DNA of 64,000 nucleotides from the NCBI GenBank assembly GCA_963930775.1, contig OZ005700.1, forward strand, positions 3,923,476 through 3,987,475. Direction: 5' to 3'. The notes under the pieces were generated by a model. It saw only the letters and a list, made by a program, of their open reading frames with translations, had not been told where the DNA came from and did not search any database. Made by a program: the position numbers and the translations under genes. Shown here piece by piece: positions 47,100 to 56,758 of the stretch (position 1 is the first letter of the stretch; each line of letters opens with the position of its first letter). Source of the DNA: Cliona cf. orientalis. Taxonomy: Eukaryota > Porifera > Demospongiae > Clionaida > Clionaidae.

Positions 47100-47560
47100 A
47101 CAAGTATGTTTGATGTCACAATCATGGCTGAACACTACTAACAGCGTTAATATAGCGCGCATGCGCAGATGAAGACCACACCCCTCACTGGAGGCCAAGA
47201 GTAGCTGATCAAACTCACCGTGTAATGGCGAAGTTCTCACTCCGCTCGAACGTCGAATCTACCACCAGACCATGACAAAGAGCAGACATCGCCTCTCGCT
47301 TCGCTCGAGGCTCGGTGGCCTGCCGAGCAGGCCTGTCGAAACGCGCGGCGCTTGCGCCGCTCGCTCGGCGAGCTCGAGAATGCATCTCTATGGCCCCTAG
47401 GCCTTGGCAACCTCGCTTGTGCACACGGCACAACAATTCTGACCAATCGTGAGTCTTCTGAACTTGTAGGAGAGCGCATCTTTTATGCCCTCCAGGTTAG
47501 GACACGGACTATATAAGAAAATTGATCGTCTGAAAAATATTTTTCGTTGTATATATATAA
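47100..47560 (+). repeat. Dispersed repeat, copy 2 of a pair
   Basis: Same order of blocks as 28815-29460 (gatgtcacaatcatgg, aaacgcgcggcgct, gacacggactat, aaatatttttcgttg). The two copies flank most of the transposon island in the same orientation. Confidence 0.7.
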
Positions 47561-48028
47561 CCACATGAAAATAAATTGCTATTGGGCATGTCTAACGAAA
47601 GAGCAATTGAGGTGATAGCCTTGTGGATTAGACACACACTCCATTAATGACCCTTTATCATAATTATTATACTTTCATGGGCATCCAGTTAATATCTTGA
47701 TGTGTATTTGTGTAATACCAATGTATTTGATCATAATGTATTTGTGTATTATTATTATTATTATGCAGGGATGTATAACAACATGCAAGTTGAAGGAAGA
47801 AAGATCTCAGTTGAACATGACAAAATACCATTCTTAACTTGAGTAACGTTTTTATACAGTCAATGTATGCACTTGCATGTGTCTGTTCCCAGTTTTTTTT
47901 TACAATAATCATTACAAAAATTCAGTGGCATTGTGACTGTATATATAAATATTATTATAGCAGGAAACTGAATTAATTCACACAGTACTGATATCCATAA
48001 ATGTCACTGTGCAGTGAGTGGAGATATG

Positions 48029-50619
48029 CTATCTACCCAACAAGAGAGCTGACAAATACTCGTACACCACAAATGTGATGCATGTGGCGGGGACAACCCT
48101 ATAATAATATTATTGTTGAGGTGTGTGCATTCAATTTGGGGATGAGAAGGGAGATTATAGACAAAAGTATGCATGTTGCATAAGGTTTCTTACTTGAGCA
48201 AGTTGGCACTCAGTCCTTTATAAAAACCACCCAATCCCTCATTTCTGAAGAGTAAAATAATAACATAATAGTTGGGAGTATGATATTACTTCCATGTAAG
48301 AATATTCATTGTTAATTTACTTGATAATCTTCTTTAGCACATCACCTGTTCCATTGTACTTTTGATCTTGATCCTGCAGTGAATTTAAAATGCTTGTTGC
48401 AAATATCTATTATACAAAGTTTAGTAGAATCTGATATATAGATTAGTGTAGACATGACCATACAATTTTTGGAGTTGGTATAATATTATTTATATTCCTG
48501 TCCCAAGACCCACTCTGTGTGAGGGAACTTGCATTGGGGGGCATTGCTTGGCCAGCTCTGGGCATGCGTGCTGACACAGCTTTATTACAAATCGTGGATC
48601 AATAAGGCTGCATGGATGAGTAATTCTGACTACTGTAAGTCATCAGTGCAGTTGGACCCAACCTCCCTACAGATGTGTACACAATGCTGTATTAAACAGA
48701 GTGCTTAAAAATTGCCTTACAATATATGGCAGTGTCATTTTGGCCTGCTCACCTGAAGCCGTGCTCTGATGACCTGGTAGGGATAGGTAGCAGACGCAGC
48801 CACTAACTTGCTAGTAGCAGCCATAAATATGTACTCCAGTGGACCCTGCAGTAGATAGGAAACAACACTGTATATTATGAATAGCTGAACAGTTCTCAAG
48901 ATTAATTATGCCTAATATTGTGAAGCCTAGAAGGACATTTATACTACCAGAGAACCGGAATCCAAACTCTGGTAGGTGGGTTCCTCTGTCCATACACCGC
49001 ACACAAAGGTGCACCTTCCCCTTCCCCCAATCATACAAACATACACCATCTACTCACTAGTTTCGTTGCAATGGAAATGTGGTAGTAATTGCAGTATGCT
49101 TTCTTAAGCTCCTCGTAGACCATGAACTGGATGGCTCCATGAGATGTCCCAAAGAGACCAGGCAGGTAACCTTTGTACAGCCCCCTCACACCTTCATAGC
49201 GAAATAAATTGACCAGACCATCAGTGAGGCCTTTGTAGCGCATGTAGCTGGGAACGTTGGCGGTGTTCGTGAGGCAGAGACGAGTCTTCACCACCCAGAT
49301 GGGGTTAGTTAGGGTCAACGTGATCACTCCTGCATGGGAAGAGATCTACCTACAGTCTTGATACCATTATTGAGTATACTGTATAGCCGGAAAATTTGGC
49401 GAATTGGCCTCAACCAGCAAGAACAAAAATATTGGGAGATTTTAATTTGGCAGATGGCCGAGTTCAATCTAGCCATGCCCCGAATCTATTGCATGCGCAT
49501 GCATGCTTGAGGGGAGTGGCTTGCTAGATCAGTCCTTTGATCAAGCAAATTGTATGGAGTGCTGCATACGGAGGCATTATAGTATTTGGACTCTAACCAT
49601 CGGTGAAATATTATCCTGCACTAAAAGATAAATTGAAACGAGCCTTAAAGGGTAGAAGTGATTTGAGTGAGTGATACCGGGTAACGAATTAGTGCACAAT
49701 ACCACATCAACCAATTTGCTTTGCAATGCGCGATCGCCTTCACATGCAAAATATTGGATGATTTAATATTGGCGGATTTTAATTTTATACAGTATAATAG
49801 TTACCTGCACATGTGGCACACAGGAGGTGTGAGGTTGCACTCAACTGCTGATCGATATTACCATGTTGAAGTTGAAACTTGAATGCATTGTAGCTATTGG
49901 GGGGAGATGTGAATTCAATGATGCCTGTTAGTTAGCATGTACTATGATGACAAATTTGGACCCCCCCCCTCCCCATCCATATATTTCGACCCCCTTGCCC
50001 TTATAATTTTGAAATATATGGACCCCCAAGCATGTTATCAACTATAGCAGAGATTCAGAAGGGTCAGAGGCTGGATTCTGGGTAGTCATCAGGGTCTGCA
50101 TGGGGGTCTGAATACTTCGGGGGTCCAAATATCACGTGACAGTACAGCATATGCATACTGTGAAATTTTATATATTTACAAGAAAAAATAGAGTCCCCAA
50201 GATGATCCAGCACCTGCCACATTTGCACTGGCTCCCTGTCAAACACAACATACATGTTTTAGCACAAATGGATGTCACAAATGCAAGATGCACCTACTCG
50301 AAAGAGTCCTAGCACTCCATCCTCGCGGACTATAGTCCTCGTGGCATGCAGCAGACCACGATACTTGGGCCTATTGGCTATCTCGGTACCATCATGAACT
50401 ACGAGGAGAAATTACGCTAAGATGATGCAACTGCATTTTTGACACGATGCAAAATTCCGTCTTACCTGCAAATCTGAGTTTGATCAGGTCAAACGGGTGT
50501 GTGGCTAGTGTAGATATGACACCACCGCTCAGTCCTGCCACAAGATGCTCGTACTTGACGCCAGAAAAGAAAGAGAGTGGCACAGTTTTGGTCGGAGTAT
50601 CTCTTACGTCTGCTGCCAT
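48029..50619 (-). CDS. SLC25A32: SLC25A32-like mitochondrial folate/FAD carrier, 9 exons
   Basis: Inner-membrane mitochondrial carrier; human SLC25A32 carries folate and FAD into mitochondria. Exons in coding order: 50619-50466, 50398-50298, 50235-50180, 49893-49805, 49329-49058, 48845-48753, 48373-48321, 48244-48194 and 48098-48029, giving 312 residues in frame (human 315). The three carrier signatures are [20 protein letters not shown] (with the family's unusual Trp in place of an acidic residue) and [30 protein letters not shown] and [14 protein letters not shown] follow the second and third repeats. The start is the Met before AADVRDTP; an earlier in-frame Met at 50724 would extend into the divergent promoter. 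Intron 4 (49330-49804) holds a MITE. Confidence 0.95.
49377..49794. repeat. MITE with TACTGTATA ends (SLC25A32 intron)
   Basis: The left end tactgtatagccggaaaatt pairs with the right end attttatacagta, and inner blocks ggcgaattgg / ggcggatttt are family-typical. It is a diverged member of the TACCGTATAGCGGG group. Confidence 0.65.
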
Positions 50620-50801
50620 TGCAGTTAACATTATATTTGGTGAGTTGGGGGTTAAGTGTAGCCCCGCCAACTTCGGGCATGCGCGTAATTTGCCCGCCAA
50701 GCAGCTGATTATTTTTGGCGCCATTTATTTTTAGTCGAGTCCATCACTCCCAACCCCTTGAAGCAGTTAGTATTTCTCTGTATTATAGTAGGTGAGAAAC
50801 T
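50620..50801. promoter_or_regulatory. Bidirectional SLC25A32 / PCLAF promoter with three E2F-like sites
   Basis: The two divergent start codons are 183 bp apart. The gap contains cccgccaa at 50663-50670 and again at 50693-50700 (reverse complement ttggcggg), and tttggcgcca at 50714-50723. All three match the E2F consensus TTTSSCGC/TTGGCGGG. In vertebrates PCLAF is an S-phase, E2F-regulated gene, so this fits. Binding here is inferred. Confidence 0.6.
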
Positions 50802-51301
50802 ATGGTCCGTACCAAAGCAGGCTCCGCGGCTGTCAGAAAAGGTATGCAAGGACATTGTTTGTTGGATATGAGGGTCCATCTCTTTCCTCCTATTCAGCTG
50901 TTGCTGCTAAAGCTCCAAGAAAGAGCTTGCCCTCTTCTGGTTCATCCATTTCGCCCTCTGGTGGAAGCCGGCTGGGCAAAAAGAAGGCTAAAAGCAGCGG
51001 AGGCAACCCGTTCAAGATGTGGCCCACCCCGAAATGGCAACAGAACCTTCACTCGTTCCTGGGTGTTGAGCAGCCGGGGAGCAGCAGCAGTTCCAGCTCG
51101 CCTGGTGAAAGTTCTTCTAGCGCTAGCACCTCAGAGGAGATGACGGCAGAAATCCAGGTCATGGCTGGAACCAGTGCTGGCAGCAGTAGCAGCTGCCAAG
51201 ACACAGTCCAAGGCTCCTCCTCCTCTAACAAAGCTACAGGACTTGAATTACTGAGTGGAGATATCGCCCAGTTGAATAGTGACAGCGAAGATGACGAGTA
51301 A
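50802..51301 (+). CDS. PCLAF: PCLAF-like PCNA-associated factor (PAF15), 2 exons
   Basis: Small disordered protein that threads through the PCNA sliding clamp during DNA replication and repair. Exons 50802-50841 and 50898-51301 join in frame to 147 residues (human 111). Conserved features: N-terminus MVRTKA, the basic block AKAPRK (Lys13 and Lys22 are the likely counterparts of the ubiquitinated human lysines), and GGNPFKMWPTPKWQ leading into the PIP box QQNLHSFL. The PIP box ends in Phe-Leu rather than Phe-Phe. No KEN box is seen. The C-terminus is a long Ser-rich tract ending NSDSEDDE, longer than in vertebrates. It is divergent from SLC25A32 and convergent with CHRAC1. Confidence 0.92.
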
Positions 51302-51603
51302 CAAACTCAGTCATTATTATAATAATTATTATAGCTCTTGACATGTTCACATGCGTATGTATACGTCACCCTACACACGTGTAATCAGCAGTACACATCT
51401 GCCCCAAACCTTGTTAACCATTGTGACCTCAGTGAGGTGATTTGAGTACACCATACTATTTTGTATACCAGCATAGCAAACACAAGATTAAATGAAACAT
51501 TGTACTCTAAAATTAACATAAAGGAGTAAGGATGCATATATTATGTAGGTTGTGTGTGGTATAGAGATAGAAATATTGCATTGTATAATGTAGTGTGTTG
51601 TAA

Positions 51604-53025
51604 TCATGATTTAGCTGGTGGGTTTCCTGATGAGTCTTGGCTGTTGAGTGAAGCTAGATAATCACGAACTAGCACCTTCTCAGGTAGAATCTCATACAGA
51701 AATTTTTTCTGCTCTTTCCTCACTGTCTTGGCTACAGAGAGAGTTAGAAATCACTATAAATACACTGTACAGTGGAAATATTCCATGGTCCATCCATACT
51801 GGGCTAAGCCTGAACATGTACAGTAGGTGCAAGTAAAGCTTTTGGGTACGTAAGTATAGGCAGCTTCAGCACATGCATATATATGTATATATGGCAAACT
51901 CAGATTGGTACTTGGCTGTAGCTGTGGTGTGCACCCGGTACCTCCCACCCCCACCCCAACCACCAGTGGATGAAACCCTGATTATCTATCCTCACTTACC
52001 GAGGTGACCATAAGTGATCTCCTTATGACAACTCTCCAATGCCGTTTTGTGTGCCCCTTTCATTAGCTCGGCAATGAACATTTCCTACAGATGTGAACAG
52101 TCACTCGTGACAATTAATAAGAAGCTACTTACAAACAAGACGAACTTACAGTTGCTTTGCTGATGACTGCCACGGAGTCCTGGCTGATATTGAGTGGTCC
52201 GTCTGAGGTGGAAGATTTAATGTTGGTCTTCATGATAGTCCTCACTCTGGACATTGGTAGAATCGATTGAGAAGATGATTTTTTATGTTTTTGTTTTGAT
52301 TCTTGCTTTGGTTGTGGCTGCAGCACCAGGGGTGGTGGTTTATGCTTTGTGGATGCCTCTCCTCCAGCCGCTAGGAGCCCTGGCGGTCGCGCCTTCTGTG
52401 GTGACTTGATAACAATGGGATTTGCCGAGGCTGCTTGCTGCTTGACCTGTTTCAATACTTGAGGATGCACCTTCTGTGGTGACTTGATAACAATGGGATT
52501 TGCCGAGGCTGCTTGCTGCTTGACCTGTTTCAATACTTGAGGATGCACCTTCTGTGGTGACTTGATATCTACGGGATTTGCCGAGGCTGCTTGCTGCTTG
52601 ACCTGTTTCAATACTTGAGGATTCACCAACATTGTTTTCTTCTTCGGTGATTTGACAACAATGGGAGGGCTGACCAGAGTGACCTGCTGCTGTTGTTTAG
52701 GTAATTTGACCGTTTGAGGAAAAGCTGTAGATGACTGCTGAGTTACACTCGTAGCAGTTACAGCTTTGAAGGCAGGCTTAATGGGAACATGTTTAGTAGG
52801 CACAGGTGGAGTGCCTGGGCTCTTTGCAGGAACGACAATGACGTCGGAGAGTTTCAAAATTTTAGCTGCTGGTGCCCTTGGTTGATCAGAGCTGCTCGTG
52901 GCCCCCAGATGTCCAGGAGGATGCTGCTTTGTTGGAGTTGGAAGCTTGACAGTTGTGGCTCTTGGATCTTTTGTTAGCTTCAGTTTCAGCTGATGTAGTT
53001 CTTTGCCTGGCTTTGGGGTAGCCAT
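51604..53025 (-). CDS. CHRAC1: CHRAC1-like histone-fold protein with long repeat-bearing N-terminal extension
   Basis: CHRAC1 (CHRAC-15) is a histone-fold subunit of the CHRAC/ACF chromatin remodelling complex and pairs with POLE3. Exons in coding order: 53025-52150, 52084-52000 and 51731-51604, giving 362 residues in frame. The C-terminal 110 residues match the family: LPMSRVRTIMKTN, ISKATEMFIAELMKGAHK, HKEITYGHLAKTV and FLYEILPEKVLVRDYL. Human CHRAC1 is only 131 residues; here about 250 extra N-terminal residues are basic and rich in Lys, Pro and Gln. They include three near-identical 26-residue repeats with the core PQVLKQVKQQAASANP. The start is the only early Met. It is head-to-head with BLOC1S5. 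POLE4 or NFYC are less good matches. Confidence 0.85.
52391..52625. repeat. 78-bp tandem repeat inside CHRAC1-like exon 1, three copies
   Basis: The block ccttctgtggtgacttgat starts near 52391, 52470 and 52548, a 78-bp period. It encodes 26-residue repeats (VLKQVKQQAASANP...IKSPQK). Copies 1 and 2 are almost identical; the third has a short substitution (atctac for aacaat). The period is a multiple of three, so copy number can change without breaking the frame. Confidence 0.93.
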
Positions 53026-53154
53026 CTTTCACATAGAGGCTGAAAAGGGTTAAATAAAAAAAATCTAAAAGGTTAAAATTTTTAATCGCGATTCGGTAGC
53101 AGTTTCGTTCCCAGACTCTATTCCACCTTTGTCCTGTCGAGTCAAGCTTGAGAG

Positions 53155-56100
53155 ATGGCAACTGATTTGATCATTTCAGGTATTAAAAGCTCCCTAAGTC
53201 TTTGATGTACCCTATACAGTACTGTATAATTATGAATTTAGATGCTGGACTAATTTATAAGCGATTGCTGAACCACAGGCCTGTGATACAGAATGAAGTG
53301 CACTACTTTGTCAAAGAGTTTGAGGTCAGCCACTCCCACAGCACTGTGCATGAACAGTTCATGTACATTAAGACATCAAAGGAAATGAATAGCTCAATCA
53401 GTTCAGTGGTCGTCTTCACTGTGGTACATGCTTGAACATTTGCTATTAAAACCCAGCTGCCTTTGTGCTTCCAGATACCTTTTGATCATGCGTATGGTTA
53501 GCCTCGAACCCTTTCTTCATTGCCTTATGCATGTTTGATCGGCAATTGGGTGTCTGGCGTAGTAGATATGTGCTAATGGCTGCAAGTCTTTATGATGCCA
53601 ATAAAATTAATACTAGGGTGATGTAAACCATCGAGGGGGTGAGCCTTCACTCACAGCATAGTAATGGGTTGCCCCTCTACTATCTTCAATCCAAAGTATA
53701 TGCATGTACAAGTAGCTATAGCTGTCGTCATTAACCGAACACAATCAATTGTAGCTATAAAGATCAAGAAAGGAGGAAAAATGTATAGTTTAATATTAAA
53801 TAGTTGTGTATATGTTAGGAGCTTTGGCCCCTATGACTGCTATGAGACTACAGAATTGTCTGGGCAACTATAGCTATATAGCTTGCGTTCGCAGCCAATT
53901 AGATCATACCTAGACTTAGATTACATGGCCTTGTTGCTGTAGAAACTTTTCTGTGTACTGGTGCCTTACCTTTGCTTGTTTTCTAGCCGTCTACTCGAGC
54001 TGGACGCAAGCTGTATCTTTTGGTGAGCTACATTTAGAGTTAGCGCATTCAACATTGACAATCTTTACCGCAATGATTATGCGCCTGCGCTATGAGCTAG
54101 CGAACACGTGGCTGACGTATCGCTACATACATACAAACAAACAAACATACATACATACATACATACATACATACATACATAAGTACAGCGATTTTCTCGT
54201 AGTACTGATCAGTGGGGACTCACTCAGGCTTGCCCAAATTAATGCTTGGGCACAGGCCCTGTAGTTGATTTGTTTGTTCTTGGTTCACAGAGTAAGCGTG
54301 AGGATAGTGATCTCAAGTCAATCCAAGATGCCATGAGAAAGGCCAATGAAATGGATGCTGTCTTTCTTGAGGATATTAAGACTGCAGCATCAAAGTTTAA
54401 CCAAGTTATGGCTAAACGTACGTGGTACAGTACACTATCCTACTGTGATGTCATTCCTGTTGAGTGTCTATTGTTATGGTTTCATGGAAGTATACCGTAT
54501 AGCGGGAAACTTGGCGAGGTTTTTAATTTGGTGATTTGGCGAGTTTGGAATAGATCCCTAAATTAAAACCCGTCAATTGAACTTAATGCACGCTCATCTA
54601 TGGCGGTAAGGCTTCAGATCACACTTCACCAATACCAATGGAGAGTCATTTCACCAAATTTAATGCTCACCAAAGTTACCCACTATGTTATGGTATAATA
54701 CCGTAATTCACGAATATTTCGTGTCTAAAATATTTCATGCGACAATTTTTCGCGTTAAATAATTTTCAGACAAACGACCCTGTACCGCATTGTCGTTAAT
54801 ATTGCGTATGTATTTCGTGCGTTTAATTTTCGCACAAGCCATGCTGTTCGAAAATATTTTAACATCGAAATATTCGCAATTTATAATACATATAAAATAG
54901 TTTTCTGACAGTGATTGGGATGCATGAGATGCATGATCAAATGCAGCCCAATTACTGTCAGATAACTATTTTGTTGGTAGTTGATCTCTGTTCATCATTG
55001 GCCTACTTTATGACGACCCACCCCCTTTCCATAGCCGACAAATTGCCTATAAAAACTTTGGTTGCTAGGCAACTACCAACAACACATATTATGTTATGTA
55101 GCCTCCTTCCCAGGCCGTCCATACAATTACTCATTGTGTGCTCCCAGTTCTACCATGTTGCATTCTAAGGTGCCTTTTCATTGTGAAAATTAATGTCAAA
55201 AAGCTTGGGGGGGGGGGGGGGGGAGCCTGCTGATGAGAGATAGGTATACCACAGTCATAGTTCCTGATTGGGAGTACAGGTGTAGGAATTAACCTTCCAC
55301 CACTACCTGGGTAAAGCACCCATGCAGGGGCGCTCAAACATAGCTCACCATTTTGGACCACATGGGTGCTTACTTGGGGTATAAAATTGTAAGCTGTACA
55401 TTGACAGAGTGTGCACTTGTCTAAGAAAATACTGCCACAATTTAATGCATGATAGTGAGCATCTACCATGCTTCTTGTAATAATTATATACTTGAGCTTC
55501 GCTCATTCCAGCCACGTGCACATTCCACTCTTAATAGTATTATGTCTACCTTGCATGTATGTATGATCTTTGCTGAAAACAAGTACTGTAAATACTTCAA
55601 ATAAAGGGTGTCATGAGAGATGCCAGATGTGTAGAATACATGTATATTTTTTGTATTTAATTCTGGGAGTGGGTATACTAACAAGTCTTATCATGATCTA
55701 ATTTTGCAGTTGAAGATGTCACAAAGATGGGCAGTGACTTTCTGGACGGGGAGCGCCCTGCTCTGGTGAGACCATCCTATAATATATTATAGTATTGGAT
55801 TATTCTCCCTTCATTCCTACATGCCTCTATCCATGACACACATAATTGAGATGTAATATTAGAGTTGGTAGTTGGTGTTCATGTATCATTATGGTGGCCG
55901 ATAAGGGTTACAGCTGGTCTGATAGGAACGACTCTACATTCCCTTGAACAACGTGGTGAAATACCTCATTTTCTAGTAGGGCTATATAGCTGGTCATGAA
56001 TAAACTATAGGGCAAATAGGCAAAAGGAAGTGGAAAATGCACCGGGATTTGAATTTCTTCATCTATCAGACCACCATTATTATATCCACATGTATGTTCA

Positions 56101-56553
56101 TATACCGTGAACAAATCTTACACATTTTGTCGTACTGATTCTTTATAGACAATATCTGGAGAAGAGTATGACCAGTTTGATCAGCGGGTGGAGGAATGCC
56201 GGAAACAGCTACAGGAGAAGGAGAATGAGTTTGATTCTAAGAATGATCAAGAAATTGAAAGACTCAAGAAGGAGATCCAGTGTGTACGAGAAGACCGTAG
56301 CAAGCTGCACTCAGTAACAAGCAGTAGCGCAAGTGTTACCATCTATCCTCCAAGCACCCCTAGTAGTGAGGGAGTGCAGAGCAGTGAACCTAGCCTGAGT
56401 GGCAGCCCAGACACTGCTGCAAAAAGAAATCCAAGAGAGGCAAATAGTACAAAGGACAGTGATGAGAAAACTGATCCAGAGCCTAGTGAAAGTGAAGTTC
56501 AAGAACAGAACAGTGGTGGATCGGAGACCATCAGTGAACCACTCAAGGAGTAG
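53155..56553 (+). CDS. BLOC1S5: BLOC1S5 (Muted)-like BLOC-1 subunit, 5 exons
   Basis: BLOC-1 sorts cargo to lysosome-related organelles. Exons 53155-53179, 53242-53324, 54291-54417, 55710-55765 and 56149-56553 join in frame to 231 residues (human 187). The diagnostic segment is YKRLLNHRPVIQNEVHYFVK followed by EFE, nearly the same as the Muted signature. The rest is predicted coiled coil: SKREDSDLKSIQDAMRKANE and EEYDQFDQRVEECRKQLQEK. The C-terminal 85 residues are a Ser/Glu-rich disordered tail not usual in the family. The first exon has only 25 coding nt. Intron 3 (54418-55709) holds two adjacent MITEs and a G17 run. Confidence 0.9.
54140..54181. repeat. (CATA)n microsatellite
   Basis: About ten tandem cata units in BLOC1S5 intron 2. 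Confidence 0.95.
54493..54695. repeat. MITE with TACCGTATAGCGGG left end
   Basis: The left end taccgtatagcgggaaactt and right end (reverse complement taccataacatagtgggtaa) are imperfect inverted repeats, with the inner pairing ggtgatttgg/ccaaattt. The same internal phrase gaggtttttaatttgg is found at 63975. Confidence 0.65.
54699..54888. repeat. MITE with TACCGTAATTC left end, abutting the previous one
   Basis: The left end taccgtaattcacgaatatt pairs with the right end, whose reverse complement is tattataaattgcgaatatt. Inner arms (taaaatatttc / gaaaatatttta) pair as well. It starts three bases after the preceding MITE ends. Confidence 0.7.
55207..55223. repeat. Poly(G) run, 17 nt
   Basis: Uninterrupted G17 in BLOC1S5 intron 3. 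Confidence 0.95.
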
Positions 56554-56758
56554 ATGATTATAATATACACTGTTAGCTGCTTGTTTCTTTTGTGTGATTG
56601 ATATTAGCTACCTATACAAGTTTGCTGTATGACAGTTATTGTACCAGTAATAGTATGCAATGCCAGGTATCCAATAATCTGAAGCTATTTTGGGGCAAGT
56701 CCTATTCCCATAATAGGAACTTCTTAATATAGGTAACCCCTCTTAATCGTTTGGTATT

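Larger units (their letters stand above)
28308..47600. other. Transposon island between the RRM gene and SLC25A32
   Basis: Nineteen kilobases hold no intact host gene that could be supported. Recognisable content is transposon-derived and mostly frameshifted: relics of at least five protein families on both strands, tandem repeats, very long poly(C) runs, and near its right end one apparently complete element. Individual items are listed separately. Stretches between them (for example 29500-29900, 31560-32900, 38430-39400) show nothing definable. Confidence 0.75.

Noticed and set aside
50619..50724. Upstream Met extending SLC25A32 by 35 residues
   Set aside because: It would occupy most of the divergent promoter including the E2F-like sites; the family starts close to the chosen Met. 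It remains possible.
50447..50734. Forward frame overlapping SLC25A32 exon 1
   Set aside because: Antisense shadow of the carrier's first exon and promoter.
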